64,000 nucleotides of DNA from Sipunculus nudus (taxonomy: Eukaryota > Annelida > Sipuncula > Golfingiida > Sipunculidae). A program made the position numbers and the translations under genes. The stretch spans positions 28,122,362 to 28,186,361 of the forward strand of contig CM049307.1 of assembly GCA_026874595.1 (NCBI GenBank), given 5' to 3'. Position 1 is the first letter of the stretch; each line of letters opens with the position of its first letter. The notes under the pieces are model-generated. The model ran no database searches. It saw only the letters and a program-made list of their open reading frames with translations, and was not told the DNA's origin. Positions 33,926 to 48,277 of the stretch are shown here, piece after piece.

Positions 33926-36051
33926 ATTTTATACGCACATATTGATAAACACGGCGTATTGAAAGATGTACACCTCATCTTTTGTACATTTCATGCAGGA
34001 ATATGTGTATTATCTTACGCTATTTGTTCATTTTGGATAAATGAAAATGCAAAACCATCCCGGCAGACGGACTAAGTATCCCAGAATCATCAATTTCATA
34101 ACGTTTATGGTTCTGTCTGTGGATAAAAACACTCGTCTTGTGTCTGTTTGCCATAAAAGAAACTCCCTGGCCAGAATTTCGATCTTGTCCATGTACGGGA
34201 ACTTCCAAACAAGGAGAAGTGACATGAAAGAAGAAAGAGAAGAAACAAAAGAAAAATCTTGATGTGTGAAGTTGCGCGGTACTGCCAGCAGGTGGCGTGC
34301 CCGCTGTATTTGTGTTTTACGCCACTGATCGCACCCAGTATAAGCTTATTTCCACATGTGAATAGGAATAGGCAGACATAATTAGAACGGAATATTGGCA
34401 TACATGCGTTTCAATGGAGAAAACGCTATATTTCATGTATCTTTAACACACCCGGTATGTGAATAAGCCCCTTTAATCTGCTAGCTTTATAATGTATTCA
34501 CAGATAGAATTTGTATTAACGGTTTCAAAAGTCCGTCTTTTAATATATTTCATATAACTATGTAAGCAAGAGTAATACATATATATTAGATACTTTCACT
34601 AAAACGCATAAGGTAAACCTGACTCAAGTTCTCTAGCGGCAGCTCCAAAGACCCACGTTTTTATTAACAGAAACTTTTTTAAACATTTAAACAAATCAGT
34701 AATGAAAAAACATGCCGACCAAATGGTAGATAGGTAAATTGCCTAAATGTCAACGGATATGAAACAATTTAAAGACAGACCTTTGGAGGTCTTTAAAATA
34801 TTTCCGTTACACCCCCTCAGCGTCAATACATATTTTAATCTTGTAAAGATATGCCTAAAATCGGAAGTCTGTCCTATCTTTCTGCATAATAAGGTGGCGT
34901 CAACAAATTACACGTTCATAAAAATGGTACCTAAAATAGATTGAAAACATTACATGGGTGTCATTTTACACTTTATATAAATCACTTTGTGATTTTTACG
35001 TTCTTGCGTAGGAATTCATTCATTACCGAAACATTCATAAAACATGCCCAGCAGGGAACAGGTGGGATGCTTTAACCTAAAACTCCGGTTTCATGGGTAT
35101 TAATTTTCTTAATGGAAGCGCGTGTTCCTTTGCATACATCAGATAAAGACTCTTTAATGATACAGTTGTCATCAGAAGAGGCGTCCGGATGGCGGTCAGT
35201 AACCAGGTACCACAGCGCTGACGTCGCCCGCAGGACGTCCTGTTTACCCGTCTTTTCACCGGGGACGCACGATTTTCTAGCAGTTTTTCACGTCACTCAG
35301 CTCAGTCAGTGTGATTTGGTGGCGTAATTAAGTAGCAGCACATCTTTCCTCCCTGCAGAGCTGATGGTGCAGGAAGTTCTTCCCTGACATTTGTAACGAG
35401 ACGAATGACGCATTTCCATAACAAGGAATTTTTACTCTCTCTCTCTTTCCAGAACTAACATGAAACTCATGGTCCCGAAAACAACATTTACTGCGGGCCT
35501 AATGTTATCCTTACTCAACCAAAACCTACGTATCCTGGACGATCACATGGTAAATGTGATTATTATACTGCACGCACGAAAACTAAAGCACCCGCACGAA
35601 TTGATATAGCACGTGCATAGATTACCTTTTCCAGATCAATACTTATTTTTTAGTATGGCGTAGTTCGCTCCTGGGAAACTTAGTAAATGAAGAACTAGTT
35701 TTTTAACTGTCATTCATGTTGCCGAAACTAAATACAGATAGAAATTTTAATAAAAAAAAAAACAACTTATCCCGACATTAATTTTTTTTTTCTTTACACA
35801 GAGTCTAACCACAAGCGTATCTTGTGATTAATAGTCACGTGGTGTACGCGAATCATGAATATCCATAAAGAATTTTCGGTGATTGAAAGGATATGATGTC
35901 ATGTAAAGTAGCTTGATAGTCATCTAAGGTTCTCACATGATTCTGTATGTTGAAGTTTTGGAACTTGTATGCGACTGAAAAGAATCATGATAACCGGTAT
36001 GATATATTGAGAGTACTGATATTTTTATGAGTTTGTAAATAGTAAATTAAA
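33926..36051. other. No gene recognised
   Basis: The interval between the two S repeats. Overlapping frames on both strands at 34020-34401 and 35077-35327 lack domain signatures. A short (CT)n run is at 35431-35447. The S pair could mark a segmental duplication edge or two ends of a longer unit. Confidence 0.45.
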
Positions 36052-36197
36052 AAATTATAATAAACTTATCTTCATGAACATGTTAAAATAGACATCAAAG
36101 TATTTTTGCCTTTATTCATATGCTTAAATTATAAAATCAATTGACGTGCCCAACAATTCGATCAACAATGAGTGACAAATTAACGATAATACACCAA
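36052..36197 (+). repeat. Dispersed repeat S, copy 2
   Basis: Contains AAATTATAATAAACTTATCT, ATGTTAAAATAGACATC, ATTGACGTGCCCAACAATTC and GATCAACAATGAGTGACAAA, corresponding in order to 33779-33925. Confidence 0.75.
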
Positions 36198-39100
36198 TAC
36201 ACTAATTTTCATAGGTGTGTATTATCCGTTATTACATTGATGTCCATTCTTAAGCAACATTAAGATAACGTATGACTTGATACTCGATACGCAACCTGTG
36301 TTACATTATTAGGCTTCTGGAGGCATGGCCTACAGTACTTCTGTAAAAGTCACATATCTTCAGACAAGGTACACTGAACCATAAGAAAAGTAAAGATCCA
36401 AATTACCAGTAAGTAATGACAGGAGCAACCTCGAGGCGCTGACTTCATGGTTTAATATCGTCTGTAAAGGTATTATTAGTTTTTGCCTCGGATTCTGTTC
36501 TGTGGCGTTTTTCTTCCATCACGGTTCGCTCTTATTTAATTCCCTCTAGGTGAATTCTATTATTATTTTTCTGAAGTTCAGGAGTTATAGGGCTGGTATT
36601 GGCTTCATGAACACAATACGTGTAGACATGTTCCTTGCTCTTATTAGGGTTTTTCTTTAATTCAACCTGCCTCGGGCAAGCTCCTGGTTCACATATTTTC
36701 CTGAGTGGGCTGATGTAATATGGTGCCGTCATTTGAACAGTATCACAACTAGCGTACCGACGGATGTGATGTTTTTACAAATATGCTATCCTGGAATATT
36801 TAATTAATGCAAACACAGTAGAAATTATGGTAAATATATATTGAACGATGCGTTGTAATAAACAGAGGAAAATAAATGTGTGTTGAATCGCCCCTGATTG
36901 ATGATTTTTCTCCGACCTGATTAGTACTTTTTTTTTCTTGTAGTTTGTATCATGTACACTGATGTCATCTGCTACAAGCCCCAGATGAACATATGAGTAC
37001 AAATGAATCATCAGCTAGTTGTTAGTATAACCAGTGAACTGTAGATATTGTAATGCATATTCAAGTAGGGAGTTTAACCAGTTTTGATAATATATTGTAA
37101 TTAATATGGAGTATCATGTCTGGATATTCGCGTGAGGAATTGGGTTAGAGAGCACATGCGTCTCGTTTGATGTTAATTCCATTACGGTTTTATTCCGTCG
37201 GAGCCGTCTCTGTTTTGCGGTCTCTATAGTAACGATTGATTGTTTAAGATTTCAAAGGAATAGCACCTGTTTAGTTTAGTATTTTTCGGGGTTTTATCTC
37301 TGTAGGAGTGTCCATATACAAATCCATGACGTTATTGGCGGTTGGCATAATAGTGAGTGGTGATTGGCGAGAGGAACGCCAGGACTTGTGACGTCAGCAG
37401 GCAATATAAGTTGTGATGAAGGGGATGTTCGACACATTTGCCCGATCAGCGTGCCAGGATGGTATAGTCTGACGATACCTGCAGTCCAGGGGCAGGTCTG
37501 CGTGCATCATGAGTCTAGACAGCTGAGATATGATGTCTGTAAGCGTAGGTGGTCGATTTCTGAGGAAGGCCACGGTAATTTATCTGTAACGGACTTCAGA
37601 GCGACGGACTGGTAACCTTGCGATTTTACCTGCTGTGAGCCCTTCAATGAACTTGATATCGCTGTGTAGAAACATATTCTGCTACCTAGAGCTGGATCAT
37701 TCCAGGAGACATCAGTTGTGAAAGACATATACTTTAAGTCAACATATAACTAATTAGTGAGTACTGCGTGAACAGTGTCTTGAGTGTTATACCAGTACAC
37801 CAACGGGGGACTTTTGGTGGTCGGAGCTCCGTGTATCTATAGGTGAACTGATTGCACTGTGAACACAGCGCGTACAAACGGTGAGCCGAGCAGCGCATTA
37901 CACCAATGTCACATATGTCGTGTGAACAGGAGAAATGAAAACAAAGGGAATGCTCTGTGTAGTGTGTCGACCGGACTTGATGCTTATTTCTGTGTTGATT
38001 ATCGGACGTTGGTTATCATCAGTGCTTGTACATATGGAGCGCCTCTCCAGAGAATGAGTCTTCTGTCTTTAATATATTGATTTGTTTTGATAACATATGT
38101 CTTTTACAGTTTTTGGAGTGTATGTATGTGAGTGTTTCAGTAAGTTGGTTTGACTTTTAAAAGAACCTGGCCGTTCACATCTTTAGTGGTGTGACAGTCA
38201 GTTTTGTTCAATCAGTCAGAGCGAGTATCATTGTTGTGTATACGAAATATTTGTCGTGCGCACTAGATAGAAAGTCATTGGCTTGATAAAACACCATATT
38301 ACTCCTTAGCTATGGGAAAAAAATTGTGAGCGGATATTTTAACAGATAGTGAGTTATAAGCATGAGAAAATGAAATGTATGCACGCGATAAAAAGTATAT
38401 AGTAAGAACGTGATCATTAGTCGCATTCTCTTAGTCGATATTAAGTTGTTAGCATGTAACAAGCCAGCGGTGACAGCAGTAGAATTGATGAGTATTTTTT
38501 AAATAATTGTGCTTGTGTCATGATACAAGTCTAATAAGTCTAACAAACGATTAAAGTGTTAACTGTGGAGAACTGATTTGAGGGAAATCATGGTCCAGCT
38601 GCTGTGGATGTTTTGAAGTTATTTGTCAGACGCTTTATTGAACCTTAGATATGTGGTAGCTGTCATAAGTTGACGAGGGGTAGACAGATTTAACAGAGCC
38701 GGGATACTAACCAAGGTTGGCACGTACATTCATTTAAAGGCAGCTTGATCAATACTCACACATTAAATTGACAAGGAACTTTGTGATGTTATTTTGTAGT
38801 GTATGCAGAGTGTACGCCTGTTGTGTCAGATGTTGTGAGGAGTAGTAATAGGCAAAGCTGGACAGATGCGCGTGTAGCTGTATTGTACCTGAGTATACGA
38901 CAGATTCGTGTGAAACAATGGGAAGCATGTGTATTTTCGAGGATACAATAATCCCTTTGAATACGTATAAGAAAAGTATACAGCACATTATACCACGGTA
39001 AAAACTGTGTATACTTCACATAAAAAGAATAATTTCCACGGATCGCTTTGTAGTGAGGAGAGACATTCGAATACCGTCAGTACACTCTGTGAACACTTAA

Positions 39101-42100
39101 GAGGAAGGATTTACTATTGTGACTAATTATCACTGTGGAATAATGCAAGGTTTTTTTTTGAGTGACTATACACATCCAAGGTTGTAAGTACGATTTTTTT
39201 CTTTGATTATATAGTTAATGTTTAAATTTTAGTCTTAATGATTTTAAACAAACACGATATTCCTGTAAGTCACGCGAGCGGGGTTGAGATATAAAGTCTA
39301 AGGCCAGAAGTAGATATTATTTTATAAGTAATATGTAATAATAGAAATTAAATATAAGATGCGAATATGATATAATGTTATTCGTACGAGAGAACATATC
39401 GAGAGCACAGGACACGAAAAAATAAATCGTGTCAACGACTAATCAAGAAACGGTGGCTACGTGTCGTGTTTGAGATAAATGTTCTAATGATTGGCGTCAT
39501 ATATCACACCACATGGAATCTTGTGTAGCCACCAAATAAGCTGAGGAGTTCCATGCTGGCTTCAGGGTTCAATGTCTACACGGACGCGGCGAGAGTATAG
39601 GTGAAGAATCTTTTGCTGCAGTTTAGTAAGCCATTTATGTGCACTTTCAGATCAGGAAACATCATTCACAAAAAAAACATAAATCTCAATGGTAACTGTT
39701 TTTTGTACAGGTAAAACTTAATTATTCATGTAAAAAAACGCAAATGACACAAAATTTTTTTTTGCAGTTAAGAAATTTCGCACCAGTAATTTACACCTGC
39801 AATGAACCTAATTTGCACTAGTAATTATTTTAGCAGGCCCGTACGTGTAATCTTAGTGTACAGTCGACAGTTGACGTCGGATTATACAAAGGACATAAGT
39901 GCAAGACACGGGGAACAACATGATAAGTATAAATATTGGAGAGGTTTCGTAGAATTGTACATAAGATCCGGTGTTTACCTTGTCATTATAACGACATTCT
40001 ACGTGAGCTGATTCATATTATTATCAGATCATATTATGTATCTCGGAAATGATTGGTTCGTGTTACAGAGCAGAGGAATGTTAGAGCATGACCAAGGCAG
40101 TTTAATATCGCTGAACACGTAGGTGTAATCTCGAGAAACCCTTAATTATGTATCATCATTATCATAATGAAGACGGTGCCCGTCAATGATAATAAGCAAG
40201 GGATGACAAGGTGACACTCTCTGTTCCTATATCGTATGACCTGATATAGTAACTGCCCACGGTTTTTTGTGGGATGCTGGCTAAAAATGGCATCCTATGA
40301 CAAAAGAGTTCCACGCTTTATTTAGAACCCGCAGTCAAAATAGACATGGCTTGCGTCGGCCGGTATTCCTATCTGTGTGTGACGTACGCAAGAAACACAC
40401 GCTTTTATTTTTAGCCTAATGAGCAGATGACACAATGATGATATTAAAGTAATTGAAAACAAAATTACGCTATTATCTAAAAAAGGTATTTGTTTTAGTC
40501 AAACTACATATTTTTATTTTTTCATATCAAATGAAGGTCGCTTTGCATGTGACACAATGTATTTAGTTAGATGTACCTTTCACAGGCTCGGCAAAAGTCA
40601 GTTTAATGTTGTACACATTTCTACATGCTGAAATCTCGATTGTTTATTTTCCTTAAATTATAAGCAAGATATTTCCTTTAGAACAAATATTCAAAGATAA
40701 AAGAGTAGATCAAGGAGTCTGAAAAGACCACTACTTCAGCACTTTTATCTCTGGGTAATATCTAAATATAATTCACCTTCAGATGAAGGTATATACATAC
40801 ATTTTTTCTCATGATATATCCTTAACTGTATCATCAGACACACAGAGGACCCGCCCTTTTAGGTAACACGCACGTTTTCTCTTTGCCATTTTAGACAACA
40901 CGCACTTTCTGTGTACTTGGGGACGGATTGCGTGAATCTGTGGAATTACGCATTTAACAGGCCGCGTCAAGGCATTAGTGGACTATTAAGAACGCCTCGT
41001 TGGTATTTTCCGTAATATTCCAATTTAATATTTTTGTCATGAACTCCCCTGTGCTAGTAGCTCAGTAAATGGCACTGAGAAATTTCCGTTCATGTCCTCA
41101 GAGGAACAACATGGTCCCATATCTTGGGTCTTTTCACACTCCAGAATCATATATATATTTATAATGCAGGCTGTTTTCAGCAAAATGATTATTTTTTCCA
41201 GACATACGAATCCTCTTCTGAACTTTGCAGCCCTTTGATTGTTGGTCTACTATGCTGATCACTATTCACTCTGTCTTCTTTTTTTATTGACAGCTCCATA
41301 ATGTCCTCAGACCATTTACTGGACCAAATTATCATTGCAATTAATAAGTTACTGATCCATCGAAGATTATTTGTTATCACATACCACCACTCGTAACTAC
41401 TTAACTGTGGTTTGTCAATGAGATACCAATATTCCATGTTGTTCTTTACCACATTTTAGTTCCGTTTTATTTGCCAAATGTTGAAACCCCAGTTACTTTA
41501 AGTTGGATACTAATGCTGATAGGTCATTTGTATGCTGATATATGTTGGCTTATCCTGCAATTTAACGTCTCATATTTTCACCATTTCACCTCAACTGGCA
41601 CAACTTTCCCTGGACACCGGTTATTTATGCTTTAGAGGGAACTCACGAAATATAAAATGCAATGAAATAGATGAAAATCGTACCCACCCTTCCACTAAAT
41701 GCCGTTTCTACTCAAAACGAACCTCCGGTTAGGTAGTGCGGTAATATTTGTCTCAAGTGTCAAATTTTATTGTTACATTTCAAGCAAGCACCTTCTGTTT
41801 ACATTCACATGCGTATCCCTACAACACAACACACTTCAGTGAATTCCTTACCACAAAAATACAAAAATGTATGTAATTTGCTTTGGACCCATTCTTATCC
41901 AAAGTAATTGAACGGACTACATTATTCCCTCTCCACTACGTTTATACACCTACGCCGCTTGTGTATTTAAAACCCCGGTGCATTGTGGGTGGCAGATTTA
42001 AATATATTCTCATTGCTACCACTGAAGCTGATGCCAGCTAATATGCATTTTTGGCTCAGAATATTGTTCAGGTTTCTAAATCAAAGGGAAAATTCCTTAC

Positions 42101-43101
42101 TGCGATTTTTTCTTTACCTTATTCACCACTATTTTAAAATCATGAATGGAAAATGTTTCAGCCTTGTAAGTTTTATTTTTGGACCAATTCAAACAGCTAT
42201 ATGACAGCTAATATTAGGTCCACTCGCACTGATAAACCACTCTTGTATGGTACATAATGTCTTCACAGTGTTCTGGAAATGTTCAACTATGATGGTAACC
42301 GGCATCTTAAACGTCACTTACTATCGTGTGTGAAATTTGGCCAGTGATGTTAATGGGATCTTGTACTTTAATTTTCGGTGTCAGGATCGATTAGAAGAAC
42401 TTCATGTAGAAGAATTTTATTTATTCTAAAATTAATAAAAGCAAGAATAATATCTAAATATATGTGTGACTACGTCCATTATCCTTGACTGATTATACCT
42501 CATGAGATTAATTAACATCGTGCTTTAGAAAAGGGGTGGAAAGCCCCTTCGCACCCTCCCCCTTGAATAAGCATCTGGCTGCGCCTTGCATGATCAGCTG
42601 TTGGGGTTGAAACCTATAACCTAAATAACTTATCCAACCCTTACATTATTTTGCATTTGAAGAAAAGTTAAGTTTCAGCCAAAACGCGACAGATGGCGCT
42701 CTAATATAATGTAGACTGGCTGAACTATTTTAATATTAATAGATACCACAACAACACACCCGTGACAGGTGAACACTTGCACAAGCAATACGGATGACAT
42801 GCCAAAAGATAATTTGTAAACTAGTAAGCAATAAGAAGGACAAACGCTGATTTCAAACCCTGCTTCATACATAGTTATAAGTATTCCATTTTACGGGTTG
42901 GAGGGAGGGGGGTTTACTTGAGATCATATTTCACGAAACAGAAACTAATCTTGGCGAAAGTTGAATGGAGTGAAAAATAGCCTAGTTTTTCAAGACAGGT
43001 TTGCTTAAATGACTGAGGTAATAAAATTGATTACATGTATATATAAACATTATCTCTGTCAGATGATAATTTGATGTTGTTACAGTAAACATAGTAAAAT
43101 A
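36198..43101. other. No gene recognised over about 6.9 kb
   Basis: The longest stretch without a resolved repeat. Frames of up to 87 codons (36532-36732 minus, 37364-37615 plus, 41189-41452 minus, 41983-42204 plus) show no motif I recognise and no consistent neighbouring exons. Intronic or intergenic host DNA is the simplest reading. A purine tract GGGAGGGGGG lies near 42903. Confidence 0.45.
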
Positions 43102-43386
43102 ATGTCTGCTAAAACAGTAAGGATGACTGACCTGACGAAAGAGCATATAGAGAGTCGTGAAGAATATGATTTATTTTTTGTCTTCGAATATGTTTTATAC
43201 TATGTCGTCGAAATGTTGGCCTCACACCAACCGACGATCGGTCACGCACTACGCGATTATTGGCCAAGATTATCGCCTTCAAACATAAGTAAAATAACCG
43301 TGTGCTTTTTAAAATTAATATACAATATAGGTTCTACTTTAATCCACATTTATATGTCCGTAATAGTCTTTTATAAGACTCAGTAA
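43102..43386 (+). CDS. Unrecognised 94-codon open frame, possible exon
   Basis: The frame starts MSAKTVRMTDLTKEHIESRE and has more protein-like composition in its first 70 residues than neighbouring frames: charged N terminus, hydrophobic middle segment (FFVFEYVLYYVVEML at about residues 25-39), then a mixed segment and a second hydrophobic stretch. No known domain is recognised. No promoter, Kozak-like context or splice partner could be established, and an upstream AT-rich segment carries no exon. It may be a chance ORF or a fragment of a mobile element. Confidence 0.15.
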   Translation: MSAKTVRMTDLTKEHIESREEYDLFFVFEYVLYYVVEMLASHQPTIGHALRDYWPRLSPSNISKITVCFLKLIYNIGSTLIHIYMSVIVFYKTQ

Positions 43387-43567
43387 CATCATTGGATATC
43401 CCTTTGTTTTTTTTGTGTGCTGGAATTTCAAAATAAAAATAAACAAGCAAATTCATGGAATTAATGTCCTCCTTTATGGGGTCTTGTTGTCTTTCATGCT
43501 TGATAAAGCAACCAAAATTATGACTTGTGGAGGAAATCTTAAGGGCACATGAAAACTTAAACAGATA

Positions 43568-43772
43568 CACTATGACATGTGGAGACATCTGCGGGCGAAC
43601 ATAACAACTAAAAGACATTGAGAAATTTGATAATTTTGTTTAAAAACTAAAACACATTGAGCAATAGGTCCAAAAGCCACTATGACATGTGCAGACATCT
43701 GCAGGCGAACATAACAACCAAAAGACATTGAGAAATTTGATCATTTTGTTTTTTGAGCTATCAGAATTATTT
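43568..43772. repeat. Direct repeat leading into the satellite
   Basis: A 63-base block with ACTATGACATGTG, AGACATCTGC and GGCGAACATAACAAC, then AAAAGACATTGAGAAATTTG, occurs at about 43569-43630 and again at 43679-43741, only 110 bases apart. It abuts the 153-bp array. Confidence 0.8.
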
Positions 43773-45160
43773 TTCAGATAAACACTCCAAAACCAAACCC
43801 AACCAAGGTAACCATGAGAGCAATCACTGGCCAAAATTTGAATGAAATTGGATAATATTTAGGAATGTTATCGCACGGAAACAATAACCTGACGGACTGA
43901 CAGACAGAGTAACAGACAGACAGACAGACAGAAGCCAGACACTCCAAAACCTTTCCCATCCAAGGTAAGCATGAGAGCAATCACTGACTTGAATTTGGAT
44001 GAAATCAAACAGAACAGGAAACTTAACGCAAGGAAACTGAAACCTGACGGATGGACAGACTGAGTGACAGACAGACAGACAGAAGCCAGACACTCCAAAA
44101 CCATTCGCAACTAAGGTAAGCATAAGAGCAATCACTGAACAAAATTAGAATGTAATCTATTAAAATTTAGGAAAGTTATCGCACATAAAAAAAAGAAAAA
44201 AAACCTGACGGTCGGACATACAGCGTGACAGACAGAGAGTAGCCAGACACTCCAAAACCTATCCCAACCAAGGTAAGCATGAGAGCAATCACTGAACAAA
44301 ATTTGAATCAAATCGGATAAAATTGAGGAAAGTTATCGCACAGAAAAAGAAAAGACCTGACGGCCGTCAGACAGAGTGACAGACAGAAGGCAGACACAAC
44401 AAAAACAATCCCATCCAAGGTAAGCTTGAGAGCAATCACTGACCCAAATTTGGATTAAATCGAGCAATACTTGGTAAACTTACCGCACGAAAACTGAAAC
44501 CTGACGGACGGACAGACAGCGTGACAGACGATAGACAGATAGAAGCCAGACACTCGAAAAACAATCCCATCCAAGGTAAGCATGAGAGCAATAACTGAAC
44601 AAAATTTGAATGAAATCAGATATTATTTAAGAAATTATTGCACGGAAACGATAACCTGACCGACAGAGAGACAGAGTGACAAACAGACAGACATAAGCCG
44701 GACACTCCAAAACCAATTCCTACCAAAAGAAGCATGAGAGTAATCAATGACCCAAATTTGAATGAAATCGGATAATATTTAGGAAAGTTGTTGCACGAAA
44801 ACGATAACCTGACCGACAGACAGACAGACTGACAGAGAGACAGACATAAGCCAGACACATAAACCAACCCCAACCAAGGTATGCATGAAAGCAATCAATG
44901 ACCAAAATATGAATGACATCAGGAAATAAAATTTAGGAAAGTTATCGCACAAAAAAAAAAGAAAATCGGACAGACGGATAGACGGATAGACAGAGTGACA
45001 GACAGAAGCCAGACACACCAAAACAAATTTCAAACAAGGTATTCATGAGTGCAATCCCTGACCCAAATTTGAATGAAATCGGTTTTCGCACGGCAATGAA
45101 AAAGAACCTGACGGACGGACAGAGAGACGGACAGACAGACAGAAAGATAAACCCAAATCA
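43773..45160 (-). repeat. Satellite array, about 153-bp unit, about nine units
   Basis: AAGCCAGACACTCCAAAACC or a variant recurs at about 43931, 44090, 44239, 44390, 44544, 44695, 44850 and 45006, with spacings of 149 to 159. Each unit also contains CCAAGGTAAGCATGAGAGCA, CAAATTTGAATGAAATCGGA, GGAAAGTTATCGCAC, CCTGACGGACGGACAGACAG and (GACA)n. The array ends near a hairpin at 45165-45191 (GTCCCCCAC...GGGGGAC). Minus-strand frames rich in VCLSV residues are simply the translated (GACA)n tract and are not genes. Strand is arbitrary. Confidence 0.9.
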
Positions 45161-45191
45161 ATGTCCCCCACATCCGCGGAACGGGGGACAA
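45161..45191. repeat. Hairpin at the end of the satellite
   Basis: GTCCCCCAC at about 45162 pairs with the GGGGGAC near 45185 around an ATCCGCGGAAC loop. Hairpins occur near the 3' end of Helitrons, but the expected CTRR end was not found just after it. Confidence 0.5.
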
Positions 45192-47837
45192 TGAAAAGAA
45201 AAATTATTTTTTATCGCTTCATAACAGTAATGAGATTATAGATGTGGGTAGCATCTAGGCGAAAAGCTAGGCAAGAGAGAGTTTGGATATTTGTCTAAAC
45301 AAAGAATAAAATGGATGATAAACTTGTCTAAATCAAATGATTTAGTTATTCTGTAACACCTGTTAATTAGGAAGCCAGGTCACAGGTCAGATAACGTGCT
45401 CATGCCTTGACAGTAAGGCTGTGTTCTAAGTCTTACCTTCATGATAAAATGCTGTTTTACAATTTTCACAGCGGTTAAGATGTGAACGTCCAGGTCCTTT
45501 AACTGTCAAACCAGAATGCCCTTAATTTCGACATTTGACTTGCGACATCCGGTTTTAAGTCTGTACACAAATGGCATCCCCCATGAGACGAAATTTTGGC
45601 AAGTTTACATAAGGAAAGAACTCTGAGGTCAATCTTAATATGGGAATTATCCATTGAGAGATTTCGGTTTCCATTAATTGACTTCCAAATAGAAGTCGGA
45701 TCGAGAAACGCTATGGTGAGAACCGCGCCCTCATCGGCAAATTAATTAAAAGAGGAATATCATAAAACATACTAGTAATTATATTGTTTGAAAAATCATT
45801 TTTCTAGATCATGCGAAATGACGAACTTATGCTTTGAGCTCAATCTTAATGTAAGATTACATGTCAATTATTTTTCTAAATGTATTTTATCCACGTGATG
45901 TATTTGCTAAACAATTTCGATTAATATAATTAATATTGACATTTATTCAGCCAGTTTCGATCAAAATTAAAATCGCCATAACATAACAATAAAAAGCCTT
46001 AGTCTCATGTTCATCGCATGCTGGGTGTGTTCAGGCCTATAAATAGAACTAATTTAAATCGTCTGTCACCGATCCCTTGTGACAGTACGGATGAATGCCG
46101 CCAGGTGTGCGATCATTTATATCCCTTTGACGTGATGCCCTCACTGGCCCCGACCACTACCTTTAATTTCTTCTGTTCTCATTCGCATGATTAAATGCCT
46201 TCCTCATTCCTCTCTTGTAACTGAGCGGCGTGAATCCAAGGGCTGTTTTTGTTTGAAATCGGAGAACTAAGACTCCACAAGATGAAAGAGAAGATTAATT
46301 ACACGACAAAACCATCTTTATTTTACTGAACCTTTGTCAATACCAGGAGACCACAGTTAAGGGGTAGCCGCTGGATACTTGATATGCCTGTACCCGGTTC
46401 AGCTTAGTCTTAGCCCGTGGCTTATTGTTTTTCAATCCCTTTAATTTTACATTTTATGATTCATCAGATATTTACCAAAAATTGAATATTTTTTATATTG
46501 AATGTAGTTTTAAGGAAAAATGTAAAAATTAAAAATAAAAAAAAAAGACATTAAGATGGATTTTTTACTTGGTTGTTGTACTCATTTTAGCATATGACAC
46601 CTTATGCCCATTTGAATAACACAGGAACTCAGACTTTTGTACAGCTTAAACAATCGGGGGGGGGGGGGCATTTTTCTGGCGAACGCAGACTGTTTTGCTG
46701 TGCATTTCGATAAGATATTCATCAACTTTAAATTGAAGATTGGTAGACAGTTGAGCTGGTTTTATAAACCACAACTGAAAAAATATTAATATTTATTTTA
46801 CATAAAATGAGCCCAATTCCTGGAGGAATAACAATTTGTCTATAATTTTTTCCAGATTTGTTAAAAAACTATTGGCCCTGTCAACTCGGCAGTGACGTCA
46901 CACAGTGGGAAATCCCCTGTGACTAAAAATTCTAGATCTCAGTAAAAGCACAGTATTTCTGTCACCGTCAGTCCCAAATTTTCAGCAGAGAATAAAAAAC
47001 AACATGCATTTCTAAATCTGGTTTGTTGATAAAATTCAGTCCATGATGTCACATGTGTACCAGCCGATCAGATCACGGCAAAGTCTGGGATCTGGATGAA
47101 ATTCATTCACACAACAAACGCAAGTGGAATAGGTTTACTTAACCTGAACAGTCGTGTACCATTTATCACGTATTAACATTCGAATTCCAATATCTAAACC
47201 TGTTTTGATACCCTGGAAGTGTGCTGAGTCAATTTTGAGAATCTATACAATCTAATTACCTTATTTGTGGTCATATAAATCGTACTGGAATAGTGTTTCC
47301 CTTGCCAATAAAGAACTTTGACTTCAATATTTATTATTTGTGTTAGTGGCAGGCACCTTCATATGTTCCTGTTCTTGAACTATATGAGTACACATTAATG
47401 GGACGCTTTCATTTACTTTGATATTTCTTAAGTTGTGTACAAATTCATCCAACGACAATCCGGCAGTAACATTGCGGCAACAGCCAGAAAATCGGTCATA
47501 TGAAAATTCATTGGTGTGTACACATACGGCAACGACAATGCGGCTCGACTATTCGGTATTTTTCGAATCGGTCTATGAGCGATTTTTTGCTCTCGCTGGA
47601 CATAATCTTACGGCGCCACTCCCATAAAATGACGTCACTACCACCATTCAGGGGCATCCTTTCCTAGCATTGTAGTTGTAAGAACACTGAGATACCCGAA
47701 AAGGCAAAATATCGGCTAAATGGGGAAAAAAGTAAGATAAAAACCTGTTGTCTAGATACACGATAATATCATCTAAATAAATATTGATTTTATAAGGTGT
47801 ATGAAATAAATTCTAATACGTTCATTTCAGTAATCGT
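45192..47837. other. No gene recognised
   Basis: Unique sequence. A G12 run lies at 46658-46669. CCAATAAAGAACTTTGACTT with AATAAA at 47308-47313 resembles a polyadenylation site, but no upstream coding sequence was recognised. Confidence 0.45.
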
Positions 47838-48113
47838 CTTTGATAACAGGGGCGTCAATATAGGGGTTGGGGGTATATACCCCTCCCCTCACTTTTTGAC
47901 AAGGGGGGATGGTCGAAATATTCAGGGAATAATATTTATATATTGCAAATGAAATATATTGATAAATAGAATTATATACTTTTGTTTGATTTATACATAT
48001 TTATACTATGAAATATTACATCTAACCCTGGTTTAGAATTGAGTTAACTGGAAACATAATGCCTTTTTTCTAAAACTTTATACTTAATTGTAATATATTT
48101 GAATTGTGATTTA

Positions 48114-48160
<47 letters not shown>

Positions 48161-48220
48161 CATATATATTTGAAATGTGTCATACAGACGCTAAAAGGTA
48201 TATATATGTATATATATATA

Positions 48221-48277
<57 letters not shown>

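Noticed and set aside
35112-35327. Overlapping frames on both strands
   Set aside because: No domain, no codon pattern and no splice context; typical of chance in GC-richer DNA.
43774-45033. Overlapping minus-strand open frames rich in SVCLSVCLSV
   Set aside because: They are translations of (GACA)n inside a 153-bp satellite; the same motif appears in more than one frame and stops fall at unit differences.
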